64,000 bases of DNA from Dryomyza anilis (lineage: Eukaryota; Arthropoda; Insecta; Diptera; Dryomyzidae). Below, one piece after another: positions 35,715 through 47,545 of this stretch. Within the stretch, counting starts at the first letter, position 1. Every line of letters begins with the position of its first letter. Position numbers and translations under genes: made by a program. Location: assembly GCA_951804985.1 (NCBI GenBank), contig OX638134.1:76673679-76737678 (forward strand), written 5' to 3'. The notes below the pieces were generated by a model, which was not told the DNA's origin, did no database searches, and was given only the letters and a program-made list of their open reading frames with translations.

Positions 35715-36206
35715 TTTCGGTCTAAGCCGACTATAAAAATCGAAATGTGATAATGTGTGCGTTGACCACCTAAAATATGCATAGGTCACCAGGGTTTACA
35801 AATCCTGAAAGTACATATAAAATTGAAATCGCTGAAGGATTTCCTTTCATTTGATACCCATATGTACAAATGGGTAGGTAAACCGAATTTCGATTTTTTT
35901 TCGAGAACCACATGTCAGTTTTCGAGAAAACATTATTTTCATATATTTGAGCATATAAAGCTCGTATAAAATAAAATTCATCCGTAAAAGTAAATTTTAT
36001 GTGGTTTTTGAACATAAGTGGTCGGTTCGCAGGTCACAAAGGTCCGATCATGCCAATTTTCTTGTTGGTATAGCGTAGATATATAAGTTATCTAAAAAAT
36101 AAGTTTCATTGATCTAGATTTTCTAATTTTTCCGTAATCGTGATTTAAACAGACATACAGAGGGATAGACAGACAGACGGACATCGCTAAATCGACTCAG
36201 GTTCAA

Positions 36207-36298
<92 letters not shown>

Positions 36299-36389
36299 TT
36301 TTCCATACCGGGAATGCTTTCTTCTGGGTGTTACAAACAGCGTACCAAACTGAATATACCCTTTCACTCTTAGTGTAGGGTATAAAAAT
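35715..36389 (+). mobile_element. mini-me/DINE-1-like repeat with expanded TA tract
   Basis: Begins at TCGGTCTAAGCCGACTATAA and runs through GACAGACAGACGGACATCGC, the core TAAATCGACTCAGG and an 89-base AT tract at 36209-36297. It ends CTTTCACTCTTAGTGTAGGG TATAAAAA. No coding capacity. Confidence 0.75.
36209..36297. repeat. (TA)n microsatellite, about 44 units
   Basis: Uninterrupted AT dinucleotides exactly where other copies of the host repeat have only a short TATA stretch. Confidence 0.98.
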
Positions 36390-36702
36390 GTGGACCAATC
36401 ACGGACATTTTTTGAGTACGTTTTGATACTAACTTTGTAAATAATTTTAAATTTTCTAACTTTATCTGGAATACTTTACGAGATATGGGATCCTAAAAAG
36501 TAAACACATATCATGTATGGGATGTAGTTGAGTACGTTGACTAATTTGATTCATTTTCGAATTTAGAATTACTTTTCTACTAAAATATATTGAAATTTAA
36601 TTTCATCGCATTCGACAGAGTATTTTTCAAGTTATCGTTTATAGGTGCGTCATGTCTAAATCGTCTCGAAAAGTGACGTTGTTCAAGGAAATACATATCG
36701 TC
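36390..36702. other. Degenerate mini-me-like DNA before repeat M
   Basis: A weak core-like stretch (TAAATCGTCTCGAAAAG) near 36657 suggests an old mini-me copy into which M is set. No gene seen. Confidence 0.4.
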
Positions 36703-37262
36703 ACTATCATGCCAAAGGGGTGAATGTGCAATTTTTGATATTTGCGTTTTTTTTTTACATTTTTTAATGTAGTTTATCCTCAAGTATGCTGTGCCAAAAT
36801 CACGTGTCATTTTGTAGGATATTTCTAGTCACAAAAGACAAAACCAAAAGGGCGAATTAGAAAAATTGAAAATCTTGTCATGCCAAAAGGGCGAATTTTT
36901 CGTTTTTTCGCCATAACTTTTTATTGATATAAGATAAAATAGTGGTGTAAAGGTATTTATTGTTTGTTTTCAAAGCATCTATCGATCTGCATCATTATTT
37001 TGCCAAACATTTTTTGCTGCAAATATGTAACAAATGGCAAATTAATATTTGACAAAATATTTTTAATTAATGACGCCAATAGATAGGTGTATTAAAACCA
37101 AACAATTAATGCCTTTACATTACTATTTTATATTGCGGTAATTACTAAGTTATTGCATAAAAAACAAAATTTTGCTAATTTTTATTGCACTTCATTATTT
37201 AAAATTTGATTTCCTAACATTAAAAAAAAATGCACATTCATCCCTTTGGCATGACAGTGACT
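36703..37262. mobile_element. Foldback repeat M, complete copy
   Basis: The two ends, GTCACTATCATGCCAAAGGG at 36703 and its near-complement ending at 37262, continue as imperfect inverted arms of about 250 and 160 bases. The second unit ATGCCAAAAGGGCGAA at about 36881 repeats the terminal motif. Non-coding. In both this copy and the one split across 1090-7342, M sits between the mini-me core and its terminal block. Confidence 0.75.
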
Positions 37263-37370
37263 TTTTCTTACCAGTCACGCCTTCTAAGATGCGCTAAATA
37301 TCCTCACATACATAGTATAATCTGTAACGCATGGATGTAGGGTATAAAAACACAAAATGTTTTTTTTTTA

Positions 37371-38200
37371 CCCTACACCTATGAGGTACAGGGTATATTA
37401 ACTTTGTGCATTAATTGTAACGCCCCTTAGGAGGCGTGTCCAGTATGGAAAAGTATATATGTTCTTGATCAGCATCACTACCCGAGTCCGTTTAGCCATG
37501 TCCGTCTGTATGTCTGTCTGTCCGTCTTGCTGTCTTGCTGTCTTGCTGTCCGAATACAGAATAACTTGAGAAATACTGATCAGAATGCGATGAAATTTCG
37601 ACTCAATATATTTTAGCCAAAAGTAGGAACTGAGTTTGAAAATGAGCCAAATCGGTCAACGGACACGCCCACCTCCCATACAAGTCACTTTTATATAACT
37701 CTTTCGGAACTAATAACTCGAAAAGTATTCAAGGTATAGTTATAAAATTTAAAAGGTATTGTTATAATTCACCTATAAATACGTGGTTCAAAAATGGGCG
37801 TGATCCGCCCACTTTTTTTTTTCATTATTTCCCGGGTTTTCATAATGAAAATTTGATCCGTAAATTATTAAAATCAAATTTATGAAATATTAGCCTTTCA
37901 AAATTTTAAATATAGGCGTGGTCCGCCCAATTATTTTTTTTTTAGTTTTTTATACTTTTATATAATTTTTTTAATTTATGTGGATATAAGACGTAAATTT
38001 CTGATATGTGAATAATATTCTGAGGGTGGGGAGGTTCAGCATAATTAAAAACTTTAAAATTAAGGTATGCAATTAAATATCCCACATTAATATCCCCACC
38101 AAAGGTGTAGGGTATTCCATAGTCGGGCCCGACCGACTATAAAAATCCGCCCCATGTGACCGAACTTACCCATGTGACCTAACTTTCCCAACTCGTTTTA
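37371..38200 (+). mobile_element. mini-me/DINE-1-like repeat with GTCY tract
   Basis: Starts CCCTACACCTATGAGGTACA. It carries CTTGATCAGCATCACTACCC, a GTCCGTCTGTATGTCTGTCT-type tract at about 37500-37552, and inverted blocks GGCGTGATCCGCCC and GGCGTGGTCCGCCC. It ends GGTGTAGGGTATTCC...CCGACTATAAAAA followed by a TGTGACCTAACTTTCCCAAC block. Non-coding. Confidence 0.75.
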
Positions 38201-39724
38201 GTTTCTAATCAATTCTAATGCTTTCACACAACTTTTTGTTTCCTCAAAAAGTATCCATAGATTTTATTTAATCTTATGTCGTTTTCTCTAAAAACGTACA
38301 GGCTAATTTTGGAATATCACAGACTGTGAAACATATGACTTTTTCGATTTTTCTCAATTTTTAAAACTTTTGTCGAAAAAAATTCATTTTTTCGATTTCT
38401 TCTATTGAATTCTAAAACTAGTGAACCAATTTCAAAATATTGTAAGAAATGTTTATTGAAATTTTAATTATCTTATATGTGGTATAAAACTTAATCAAAT
38501 CAGTTATTTAAAACGTAAAATATTTGCAAATATATGTGACCACCTTTTTGAAATCTCGGTTCAAAAGTTATTGGCCGATATCTCGTAAACCTATACATAG
38601 AACATTTTTTAATTAAAATATTCGAATTCTGCGGGTGACTTTTGGGTAGAGTCACACATAGATTTTTAGAAATTTTTATATTTCTAAAATTATTGCCTGA
38701 AATACTTTCAACTCAAAAGTCGATACTTTTTATAAAATATATTTCGGACTTCTCTTCTGAGTATTTTAAGAGCCATTTAAAAAAAAAAAAAACAAATAAA
38801 AAATGTAGCTATCTGCATTAAACTAATTAAACATTAAATAATAAAAAATAAAACTGCAAAATCTGCTTTCAACTGACTACGTTTTTTTTTTTGTCTTTCA
38901 ATTCAATTTCGAATTCAATTCCAGTTCAATTTTATTCAATTACAATGCGGCCGGCCTGAATGTGCGCGCGTTCGTACGCTAACGTTGGCCGTAATTTGCA
39001 ATTAACCCTGAACCCACACATTAACTTCTATTGGTTGTTGCTATTGCTGTTGCTATTGCTGTTGCTATTGCTGTTGCTATTGCTGTTGCTATTGCTACTA
39101 CTGTAATAGTTGTTGTTGCTATTGCAACAAACAGCAACGACAAACGAACTAACAGCGACAATCAAACAAAATGACATTTTGAGCGCAACAACTATGTGGA
39201 ACTTCAAAAATTTGGTTTGTGTATTTTGAATTGTTGTACTTTGTAATTTGATTAACAACAATTACAATAAATACACTTTTTTTATTCTCACGCTTTTGGC
39301 TAACGGTATCGACTAACGTTTCATCTGGCCCACTGCGTGTCTGGCTGTCTGTCTTTGTGTGTGTCCGTCTTTAGGTCCAGCGCGCCTTTAGTACACTGGT
39401 TTTTCCATCTGTCCATATGACTGTCTGTCTTTATATCTGTTTATCTGTCTGTCCGCCTGCTCAACTTTGAACTTTTGCTGCAAGTGCCGCAATTGCAATC
39501 GCAACTGTTCGCCATTTTGCAAGCCCACATAACTGTGCAAAAAGTTTGCTGCACAAGTAGCAATGGCAGAAACTGGAGAGGAAGAAGCTGAAAAAAAAAA
39601 TTACACCCATGACTATAAAAGCCCAACGTAGTGGCACAATGTGTACCGTATACTATGCGTACTGTGGAATTAAAATAATAAAATCAAAACAAAATTTTTA
39701 AATATTTATTAAGCACTTAAACGA
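38201..39724. other. Mostly unique non-coding DNA, partly GC-richer
   Basis: 38940-39660 is less AT-rich (for example GCGGCCGGCCTGAATGTGCG at 38947) and resembles conserved intron or regulatory DNA of flies. It holds a microsatellite at 39034-39100 and CTGTCTGTC-type words at 39340-39460. Frames here are short and low-complexity. No gene is supported. Confidence 0.5.
39034..39100. repeat. TTGCTATTGCTG 12-bp microsatellite
   Basis: Between five and six tandem units on the plus strand (Ser-Asn repeats if translated from the other strand). Confidence 0.9.
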
Positions 39725-40142
39725 AACCAGTGCGGAAGGTTAGGTTACATGGGTAACCTAACCTGCTTAAGCTAGTAAGAAATATCAAAATTATAGTCGA
39801 TCTAAGCCGTTTTTATTCGGTAACAAAAAGTCGGTTCACGGGAAAACATTATTTTCATATATTTGAGCATGGAATCAATATACTTTTGACAAAAAAAAGT
39901 TCATTTAAGCCTGTATAAGGTAAAATTCAGTTTTATATGAGGTACTTGAACATATGTGGTTGGTCACAATTAACCGATCATGCGCATTTTCTTGGTCATA
40001 CAGCGTAGGTATATAAGTAATCTAAATTATAAGTTTCATTGATCGAGCTCTTTTAGTTTTTCTCCAATCGCTAAATCAAGTCAGTAGGTCATACTGAACG
40101 AGAACTGAATATACCCTTTCACTCTTAGTGTAGGGTATAAAA
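39725..40142 (+). mobile_element. Internally deleted mini-me-like repeat
   Basis: Begins near GGTTAGGTTACATGGG, keeps GTCGATCTAAGCCG, ATATATTTGAGCATGGAATC and the end CTTTCACTCTTAGTGTAGGG, but lacks the TA tract and most of the core. Confidence 0.65.
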
Positions 40143-40308
40143 ATATGAACTGAAATCCAATTTTTTTAATTTTGACATAAACTTACAAAATCACCCAGTA
40201 ATAAATTTGAATAAAAAAAAAAATTTCTTAGTTTTAGTTATAACATTAGATTCGTCGTCAGAACCCCAATGTACCAATTTTTTAAACTAGCAATAGTTAT
40301 TCCCTTAA

Positions 40309-40815
40309 TACAAACCAGTAAGGAAGGTTAGGTCATATGGGAAAGTTTGTAGTAGAGATATTGTGATTGTTGGTGTGATGAATTAAGTAAGAATTATGAA
40401 AATTATGCTCGGTCTAAGCCGACTATAAATACCCACAAATACCCTGTGTGATTACTATAAAGTACATAGAATATCGCTAAATTGATTCACGAGGTACTGC
40501 TGATCAGGAATATATGTACACCCAGAAAAAATACAATATAAATAATAGTTTTTTACTATTAAAAATATTCAATAGGATAAATTATTATTTTAATTGGAAA
40601 ATACCATTAAATACTAGAAAATACCATGACATTGTCATTAAGTTTATATGAAAATTTTTATTTTTTGTATACTATTAAATCAATAATTGTCCTATTGACC
40701 AATTTTAATGGGATTTGAGGGTGTACTTTTTATAAGGAATATGCTTCCTTCTGGGTGTTACAAACGGCGTACCAAACTGAATATACCCTTTCACTCTTAG
40801 TGTAGAGTACAAAAA
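40309..40815 (+). mobile_element. mini-me-like repeat interrupted by a small MITE
   Basis: Begins AACCAGTAAGGAAGGTTAGG, keeps TCGGTCTAAGCCGACTATAA and the end CACTCTTAGTGTAGAG. A 209-base element at 40517-40725 sits in its TA region. Confidence 0.65.
40517..40725. mobile_element. Small MITE inside mini-me TA tract
   Basis: Bounded by TACACCC at 40517 and GGGTGTA ending 40725. The interior is AT-rich with TTACTATTAAAAAT/ATACTATTAAATC inverted words. No clear target duplication was resolved because the site is AT-rich. Confidence 0.55.
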
Positions 40816-40829
40816 CAAAAATATGTTGT

Positions 40830-41230
40830 CAAGGACATTTCATTTTCGACAATTCTTACCCTACACAAGTCTTTTCCAATTCTTCTCCAGACAAAAACAT
40901 TCTAATCTCCGGACAATTATTCTCCGGGACAATTAATAACCGGAAAATTGTACCTCAGAATATTCTTCCCAAAAAATTCTTCTCTGAAACAATTCTTTAT
41001 CGGGCAATAACCCCCCCTAAAAATGTTTTTTTCTCCCAAAACAATTATTCCCCGTACCATTCTTTCCGGAATCAATGCGATGCTTTGCCAATCAATCCAC
41101 TTTCAGACATTACCTCTGCAAGAAGTCATTCCCGAAACAATTAAACCCTGTATATTTCTTCCCCGTAACAAATTTTGACACGGTTAATTCAACCCTTCCG
41201 AGAGAGTTTTTTTCCGACAAACCTTCCTTA
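40830..41230 (+). repeat. Degenerate TTCTTCCCCGAAACAAT-type tandem repeat
   Basis: About twenty units of 17-20 bases with the pattern ACAATTCTTCTCCGG. Related in wording to 17910-18056. Confidence 0.6.
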
Positions 41231-41279
41231 GATAATACCTTCCTGAAACAAAGTGGTAGCTTTTACCTGGCTCTAGCTA

Positions 41280-42345
41280 AATTCTTTTTTTTTTTAAGAT
41301 TGAAAAGGTTTATGTTCCACGGCATATTTATGAAACTTTGTAGCAGATTTTCGTTGGAAGGAAATTCTGTCAACAGGCTTTGTTATAAATGTCGCCTTTA
41401 ATCTGCCGAAAATCTGTTGAAAATTGGTATATTTTCTGCCTTTTATTTTTCTGTTTTATTTTTTTTTCATGACAGTTTTATACTGTTTTTCCTTCTAAAA
41501 CGTCAACTTTACAGCAGATTTAATGCACGGCGGATTTATGAAAGGTTTTTGGAATTATATTTAAAATAGGCTACCTTGTAGCAGATTTTCGTCGGAGGTT
41601 TTGATAAAAACTGTGTCTATTAATGTAGAAAACCTGTCAAAAATCTATAAAAAGCTACTTTTTTTGTTTTTGTTTGCCTATTTTCCGCTATGCTTTGTAT
41701 ATTTTCAGTGTTTGGAATTTCTTTGCAGTGGCAGTTTTATGCAGTTTTTTCATCAAAAACACCACCCTTCCTACAGCAGTTTGTACGCAAGCAATCGGCA
41801 TGTTTATAAAAATGTTAGTGTCACGGCAGATTCATAAAATATTCTTGAAATTATATTTGATAAAATATTCTACTACCTTGTAGCAGGTTTTCATAGGAGG
41901 CGCAGTTTTGTTGGCGCTTCTGGGCTGCCGAAAACATGTCGAAAATTGGAAGATTTACTGCGCTCATACTGATGTGTTTGTCTGCTCGCCTTTTACAGGT
42001 GTCATAAATATATCTTTCCTGGTGGTAGCTGTTTTTTTGAAATGTCATTTTTTTAAACACTAATCTGCCTACAGCATATATTAGGCACTCATAAGGATTG
42101 TTTAAAAAAGTTTACAAATCACGACCGATTTATAAAATGTTTTTGAAATTTTATTTGAAAATCACGCTTCTTTGCTATTACTACGCCTTCGTATAAACTG
42201 CTCTTTTGCTGTCTTCTACCCATGGCAGACAACAGGTTGCCTTTGATACAAAATATACCTTTGTCTGCCGAAAATCTGTTGATTTTCTGCTTTCGGACTT
42301 TTGTGTTTGTCCGACTGCCTGTTGTCCGCTTTTTATCTGCCATAT
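41280..42345 (+). repeat. Left arm of a degenerate long inverted repeat
   Basis: Words such as CTACCTTGTAGCAGATTTTC, CAATCGGCATGTTTATAAA and CTACAGCAGTTTG recur within this arm, and their complements recur in 44380-45350. The arms hold several diverged internal copies of a 250-300 base unit. Confidence 0.6.
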
Positions 42346-42419
42346 AATATGTTCGGGGTTAATTCTAAATATTTTTTATAAAATACATTTTAAATATTAA
42401 AAAGTAATAAATATTTTTA

Positions 42420-44060
42420 AGTATGATTTTTTTTTTTGTTACACCGTCTGCAAATGATTTAAACTGGTGCTGCATTATAAAAACCACAATAACAACAACA
42501 AAATGCCACCACTAACAAATGTGCCAACAACTTTTTCTATAAAATCAAAGATCTCCCCGTCCTACCCTCAATGAAACCGTCCGTTCTCCGCACATATATG
42601 ATTTTGTTGTTTTCATTTATCATATTTAACCGACTGCAGTTTTCTGACTGTACCGTCGCAACCGCCGCAACCACCACCGACTGACCTCACTTTAAATGGT
42701 CTCGAAGAGTAGATGTTGTTGCCGGTTAAGCGGCGCGCAAAAATCACCTGCAGCGGCAGCAAGTGTAGCCGCTTAAACGTGGCATTAGAATCTGTTACCA
42801 TGGCTAATAGCAAAGATGGCGATGACGGTGACTGTGACGACGACGTTGTGGTTGACGCTAACGACGACGGCGCAAAATGCAGCAACTGTTGCTGCTGCTG
42901 TTATTGCTGAATAATGTCTGTGGTACGTTGTTGCCACAGTTGATTTCATTGTTTCGAGCTTTTAGCCATATTTTATAATGGTTTTTATTGTTGCCAATAC
43001 AACAATGTGTTTAGCTATTGTTGTTGTTATTCTTAATGTTGGCTTATTTATGCAGCCAGACTGCAAATTTATTTAACGTTAAAACAAAAAGAAAAACAAA
43101 TAAAAAAAAAACTCTGCTCAAACAAGTGAAAAACAGCTCTTTTGTTACACACAGTGCAGCAAATTGACGCACATGACGCTGCGTTAATAGGCAAAAAAAT
43201 AATAAAAAAAAATAAAAAAAAAAATAAAAATAAAATAAAAAAGTAAAAAAAAAAAAAAAAGTAAAAAAATAAAATTATGTCAAAAGTATTAAAAATTCTC
43301 AAAACCATTTATTACAACTGTCAAAGACAAAGTCAGCGCATAATTTGCTCAAGTTTTTCAAAAAAAAAAATAAAAAAAAAAAATCTGCAAAATTGAAATT
43401 TTTTGGTATGCAAAATTTATAAAATAATTTTTTTTAAAAAATTTGCAAAAAAAAAACCTGCCCAAAGTGAATGTCGTCGCAGCTGCGTCTAGAAGTGTGT
43501 GAAAATTTTGCATTAATTGTTTTGAAAAGTTGTTGAGCTGGGTTGCGCATGCACAGCATTCGCACAACTGACCCATGTTGGCAGTAGCCCCATAGTAGCC
43601 CCATAGTAGCTCTATAAAATATAAGTAATAAAAAATATATAAAAAAGTAAACTTAAGGTAAGCATTTATTTATGGCTGTTGAACTAATTTTTCTTTAATT
43701 AAAATCGATACGTTTGATTTTGGTGCGCTTGATTAGTGTGGGGGGTCAATTTTAACAAGCAGTCACAATCTATAAAATAAACTATTGACCAATTGACAGA
43801 TAGACAATTTAATTTCAAGAACAATTCTAAAGATCTTGTCGAATGTAGGCAATAACAATTTCTATTTTAATTATAAAAACTATAAAATTCGATTAAAGCG
43901 TATTGTAAAATACTTTAAAATGATTTTTAAAATTTGTATTATGTACATTTTTATGTTATGCTAAGCAAAAGAGATACTCATAGTCATTATCAAATAGAAA
44001 AAAAGAACTTTCAATCAAATACGTATCTCAGAAAAAATAAAGCAGAAAACCGACCGATTT
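42420..44060. other. Unique non-coding DNA with a GC-richer core
   Basis: 42600-42930 is unusually GC-rich for the window (CGTCGCAACCGCCGCAACCACC). Frames on both strands give only Asp-, Ser- or Cys-rich low-complexity products, so coding is doubtful. A-rich tracts lie at 43195-43265 and 43360-43390. Confidence 0.5.
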
Positions 44061-44068
44061 TCGGTAGA

Positions 44069-44348
44069 TAATAATAATATAATAGTTTGGCGCTACAGTC
44101 CTGTATAGAACTTCGGCCGAGCTCTCTCACCATTTTGAGCTGTTCGTGTTATATTTGTACTCAAAGTGGTGGGACCTACAGTTTATTTCCGAATCCGAAC
44201 GGCGGGTGAGAGCTTTTCATAGGCAATGGTTTTACTCTCGTAGGTTTGCCATTTACTGACGAGAGATAACGCGGTATAGAAAATTGTTTCTATGAAAGGT
44301 CCCCAGTCCAGGCTTGAACCGGGGACCTTTCGGCTCGCAGTCCAAGTC
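44069..44348 (-). mobile_element. tRNA-derived SINE, copy 2 (5'-truncated)
   Basis: Matches 45370-45682 but stops inside the tRNA-like head, having lost the A box while keeping GGTTCAAGCCTGG. A short direct repeat CGGTAGA is at 44062-44068 and 44349-44355. An ATTATTATTAT-type tail faces the low-coordinate side. 5' truncation is what target-primed reverse transcription leaves. Confidence 0.8.
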
Positions 44349-44379
44349 CGGTAGAAACACTCGTGGTTTTTATCTTAAC

Positions 44380-45350
44380 ATCCCCCTTATCTCTCCCGAA
44401 CAAAATATTCAGTAGATAAAATGCGGCTTATCGACAGAATAGAGACACAGTTCATAACAAAACCTACCGAAAGACGGACAGGACAGGACAAGGTGGACAA
44501 ACGGCAGGTAACCACAGCAGTTTGAAAGTAGGAAACATATTTTTGGTAGACACACACTTAGTTTTTATCTAAACCCTATTTACACCAGTTGAAATGTACG
44601 GCAGGTAAAAGTCACGTTTTCGGCAGAACAAATACGGTTTATAACAAAACCTGCCTCTATTTCTAACAGATTTCCAAAAACATTGCATAAATCTGCGGTG
44701 GCACATAAACTATTGAATACATGCCGATTGACTGCCTAAAATCTGCTGTATGAAGGCTGGTGTTTTAATGAAAAACTGCATTAAACTGACATTTCAAGGA
44801 AATCCCTTCCACAGAACATTTATAACACTAAGTTTTGAATGCAGAAATCTGTGGATATATGAAGAAATTGCATTCCGAAAACATTCCTTATATCATATAC
44901 CATATAAGCCGTGGTATGTAAGCATTTTTAAATAAGCCAATTGCTTGCTTGAAATCAGCTGTAGAAAGGCTACATAAAATTGCCACTGCAATGAAATCCC
45001 TTCCACAGAAAAAAAATATTATTTAATTTAGGTTTTTGGCAGAACAGAGGCATAGTTTATATAAAAAAAATTCTGCAAACACTATTAGCCTCCGACATTA
45101 ATCAGCTACAAGGTAGCCTATTACCTGCCTAAAATCTGATTTGATAACAAAAACTACAAACTACTAAAGTACACATTTTTGACAGGTTTTCGGTAGAACA
45201 GAGGCGGAATTTATATCATAACCTTCCGACACAACTGACTTCAAATAAAAACCTGTTACAATGTTGCCAATGGCATATAAACTTTTTGAAACATGCCGAT
45301 TACTTTCCTAATATCTGCTATTGTTTTCAAATGGCATAAACCAATTAGAA
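44380..45350 (-). repeat. Right arm of the degenerate long inverted repeat
   Basis: Partner of 41280-42345, for example AGCTACAAGGTAGCCTATTA at 45109 and ACATGCCGATTGACTGCCTA at 44719. The loop between the arms is about 2 kb. Confidence 0.6.
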
Positions 45351-45369
45351 TACTGCGATTTTGCCAGTA

Positions 45370-45682
45370 ATAATAATAATAGTTTGGCACTACAGTCCTA
45401 TAAGAACTTCGGCCGAGCTCTCTCACCATTTTGAGCTGTGCGTGTTATATTTGTACTCAAAGTGGTGGGACCTACAGTTTATTGCCGAATCCGAACGGCG
45501 GGTGAGAGCTATTCATAGGCAATGGTTTTACTCTCGTAGGTTTGCCATTTATTACCGAGAGGTAGCGCGGTATAGAAAAATGTGTCTATGAAAAGATGCT
45601 GTTAGCCCCAGTCCAGACTTGAACCGGGGACCTTTCGACTCGCAGTCCAACGCACTAACCACTGAGCTACCGCGGCTACAAG
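45370..45682 (-). mobile_element. tRNA-derived SINE, copy 3 (full-length)
   Basis: On the minus strand it begins GCCGCGGTAGCTCAGTGG (A box in TAGCTCAGTGGTTAG) and has the B box GGTTCAAGTCTGG. The body of about 220 bases includes CTCTCACCCGCCGTTCGGAT, and the tail is ATTATTATTATTAC. Target-site duplication TTTGCCAGTA is at 45360-45369 and 45683-45692. It has no protein-coding capacity and would depend on a LINE for mobility. Confidence 0.92.
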
Positions 45683-45700
45683 TTTGCCAGTACCTTCATT

Positions 45701-47545
45701 TATATTTTTATATTTTTATATTTTTATATTTTTATATTTTTATATTTTTATATTTTTATATTTTTATATTTTTATATTTTTATATTTTTATATTTTTATA
45801 TTTTTATATTTTTATATTTTTATATTTTTATATTTTTATATTTTTATATTTTTATATTTTTATATTTTTATATTTTTATATTTTTATATTTTTATATTTT
45901 TATATTTTTATATTTTTATATTTTTATATTTTTATATTTTTATATTTTTATATTTTTATATTTTTATATTTTTATATTTTTATATTTTTATATTTTTATA
46001 TTTTTATATTTTTATATTTTTATATTTTTATATTTTTATATTTTTATATTTTTATATTTTTATATTTTTATATTTTTATATTTTTATATTTTTATATTTT
46101 TATATTTTTATATTTTTATATTTTTATATTTTTATATTTTTATATTTTTATATTTTTATATTTTTATATTTTTATATTTTTATATTTTTATATTTTTATA
46201 TTTTTATATTTTTATATTTTTATATTTTTATATTTTTATATTTTTATATTTTTATATTTTTATATTTTTATATTTTTATATTTTTATATTTTTATATTTT
46301 TATATTTTTATATTTTTATATTTTTATATTTTTATATTTTTATATTTTTATATTTTTATATTTTTATATTTTTATATTTTTATATTTTTATATTTTTATA
46401 TTTTTATATTTTTATATTTTTATATTTTTATATTTTTATATTTTTATATTTTTATATTTTTATATTTTTATATTTTTATATTTTTATATTTTTATATTTT
46501 TATATTTTTATATTTTTATATTTTTATATTTTTATATTTTTATATTTTTATATTTTTATATTTTTATATTTTTATATTTTTATATTTTTATATTTTTATA
46601 TTTTTATATTTTTATATTTTTATATTTTTATATTTTTATATTTTTATATTTTTATATTTTTATATTTTTATATTTTTATATTTTTATATTTTTATATTTT
46701 TATATTTTTATATTTTTATATTTTTATATTTTTATATTTTTATATTTTTATATTTTTATATTTTTATATTTTTATATTTTTATATTTTTATATTTTTATA
46801 TTTTTATATTTTTATATTTTTATATTTTTATATTTTTATATTTTTATATTTTTATATTTTTATATTTTTATATTTTTATATTTTTATATTTTTATATTTT
46901 TATATTTTTATATTTGTATATTTTTATATTTTTATATTTTTATATTTTTATATTTTTATATTTTTATATTTTTATATTTTTATATTTTTATATTTTTATA
47001 TTTTTATATTTTTATATTTTTATATTTTTATATTTTTATATTTTTATATTTTTATATTTTTATATTTTTATATTTTTATATTTTTATATTTTTATATTTT
47101 TATATTTTTATATTTTTATATTTTTATATTTTTATATTTTTATATTTTTATATTTTTATATTTTTATATTTTTATATTTTTATATTTTTATATTTTTATA
47201 TTTTTATATTTTTATATTTTTATATTTTTATATTTTTATATTTTTATATTTTTATATTTTTATATTTTTATATTTTTATATTTTTATATTTTTATATTTT
47301 TATATTTTTATATTTTTATATTTTTATATTTTTATATTTTTATATTTTTATATTTTTATATTTTTATATTTTTATATTTTTATATTTTTATATTTTTATA
47401 TTTTTATATTTTTATATTTTTATATTTTTATATTTTTATATTTTTATATTTTTATATTTTTATATTTTTATATTTTTATATTTTTATATTTTTATATTTT
47501 TATATTTTTATATTTTTATATTTTTTTATATTTTTATATTTTTAT
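45701..47545. repeat. 8-bp satellite (ATATTTTT)n, about 228 units
   Basis: Perfect 8-base periodicity from 45701 to 47520 with a single substitution, G at 46916, then a short decaying edge. Because 8 is not a multiple of 3 and no frame meets a stop, two very long frames run through it, each with an eight-residue hydrophobic repeat. They are not genes. Confidence 0.98.

Noticed and set aside
42613..42910. Small gene in the GC-rich block
   Set aside because: Both strands give only low-complexity frames without splice or homology support.
45600..45682. A functional tRNA gene
   Set aside because: A and B boxes are present, but the acceptor stem cannot pair properly and the sequence continues into a repeated body with target-site duplications, so it is a SINE head.
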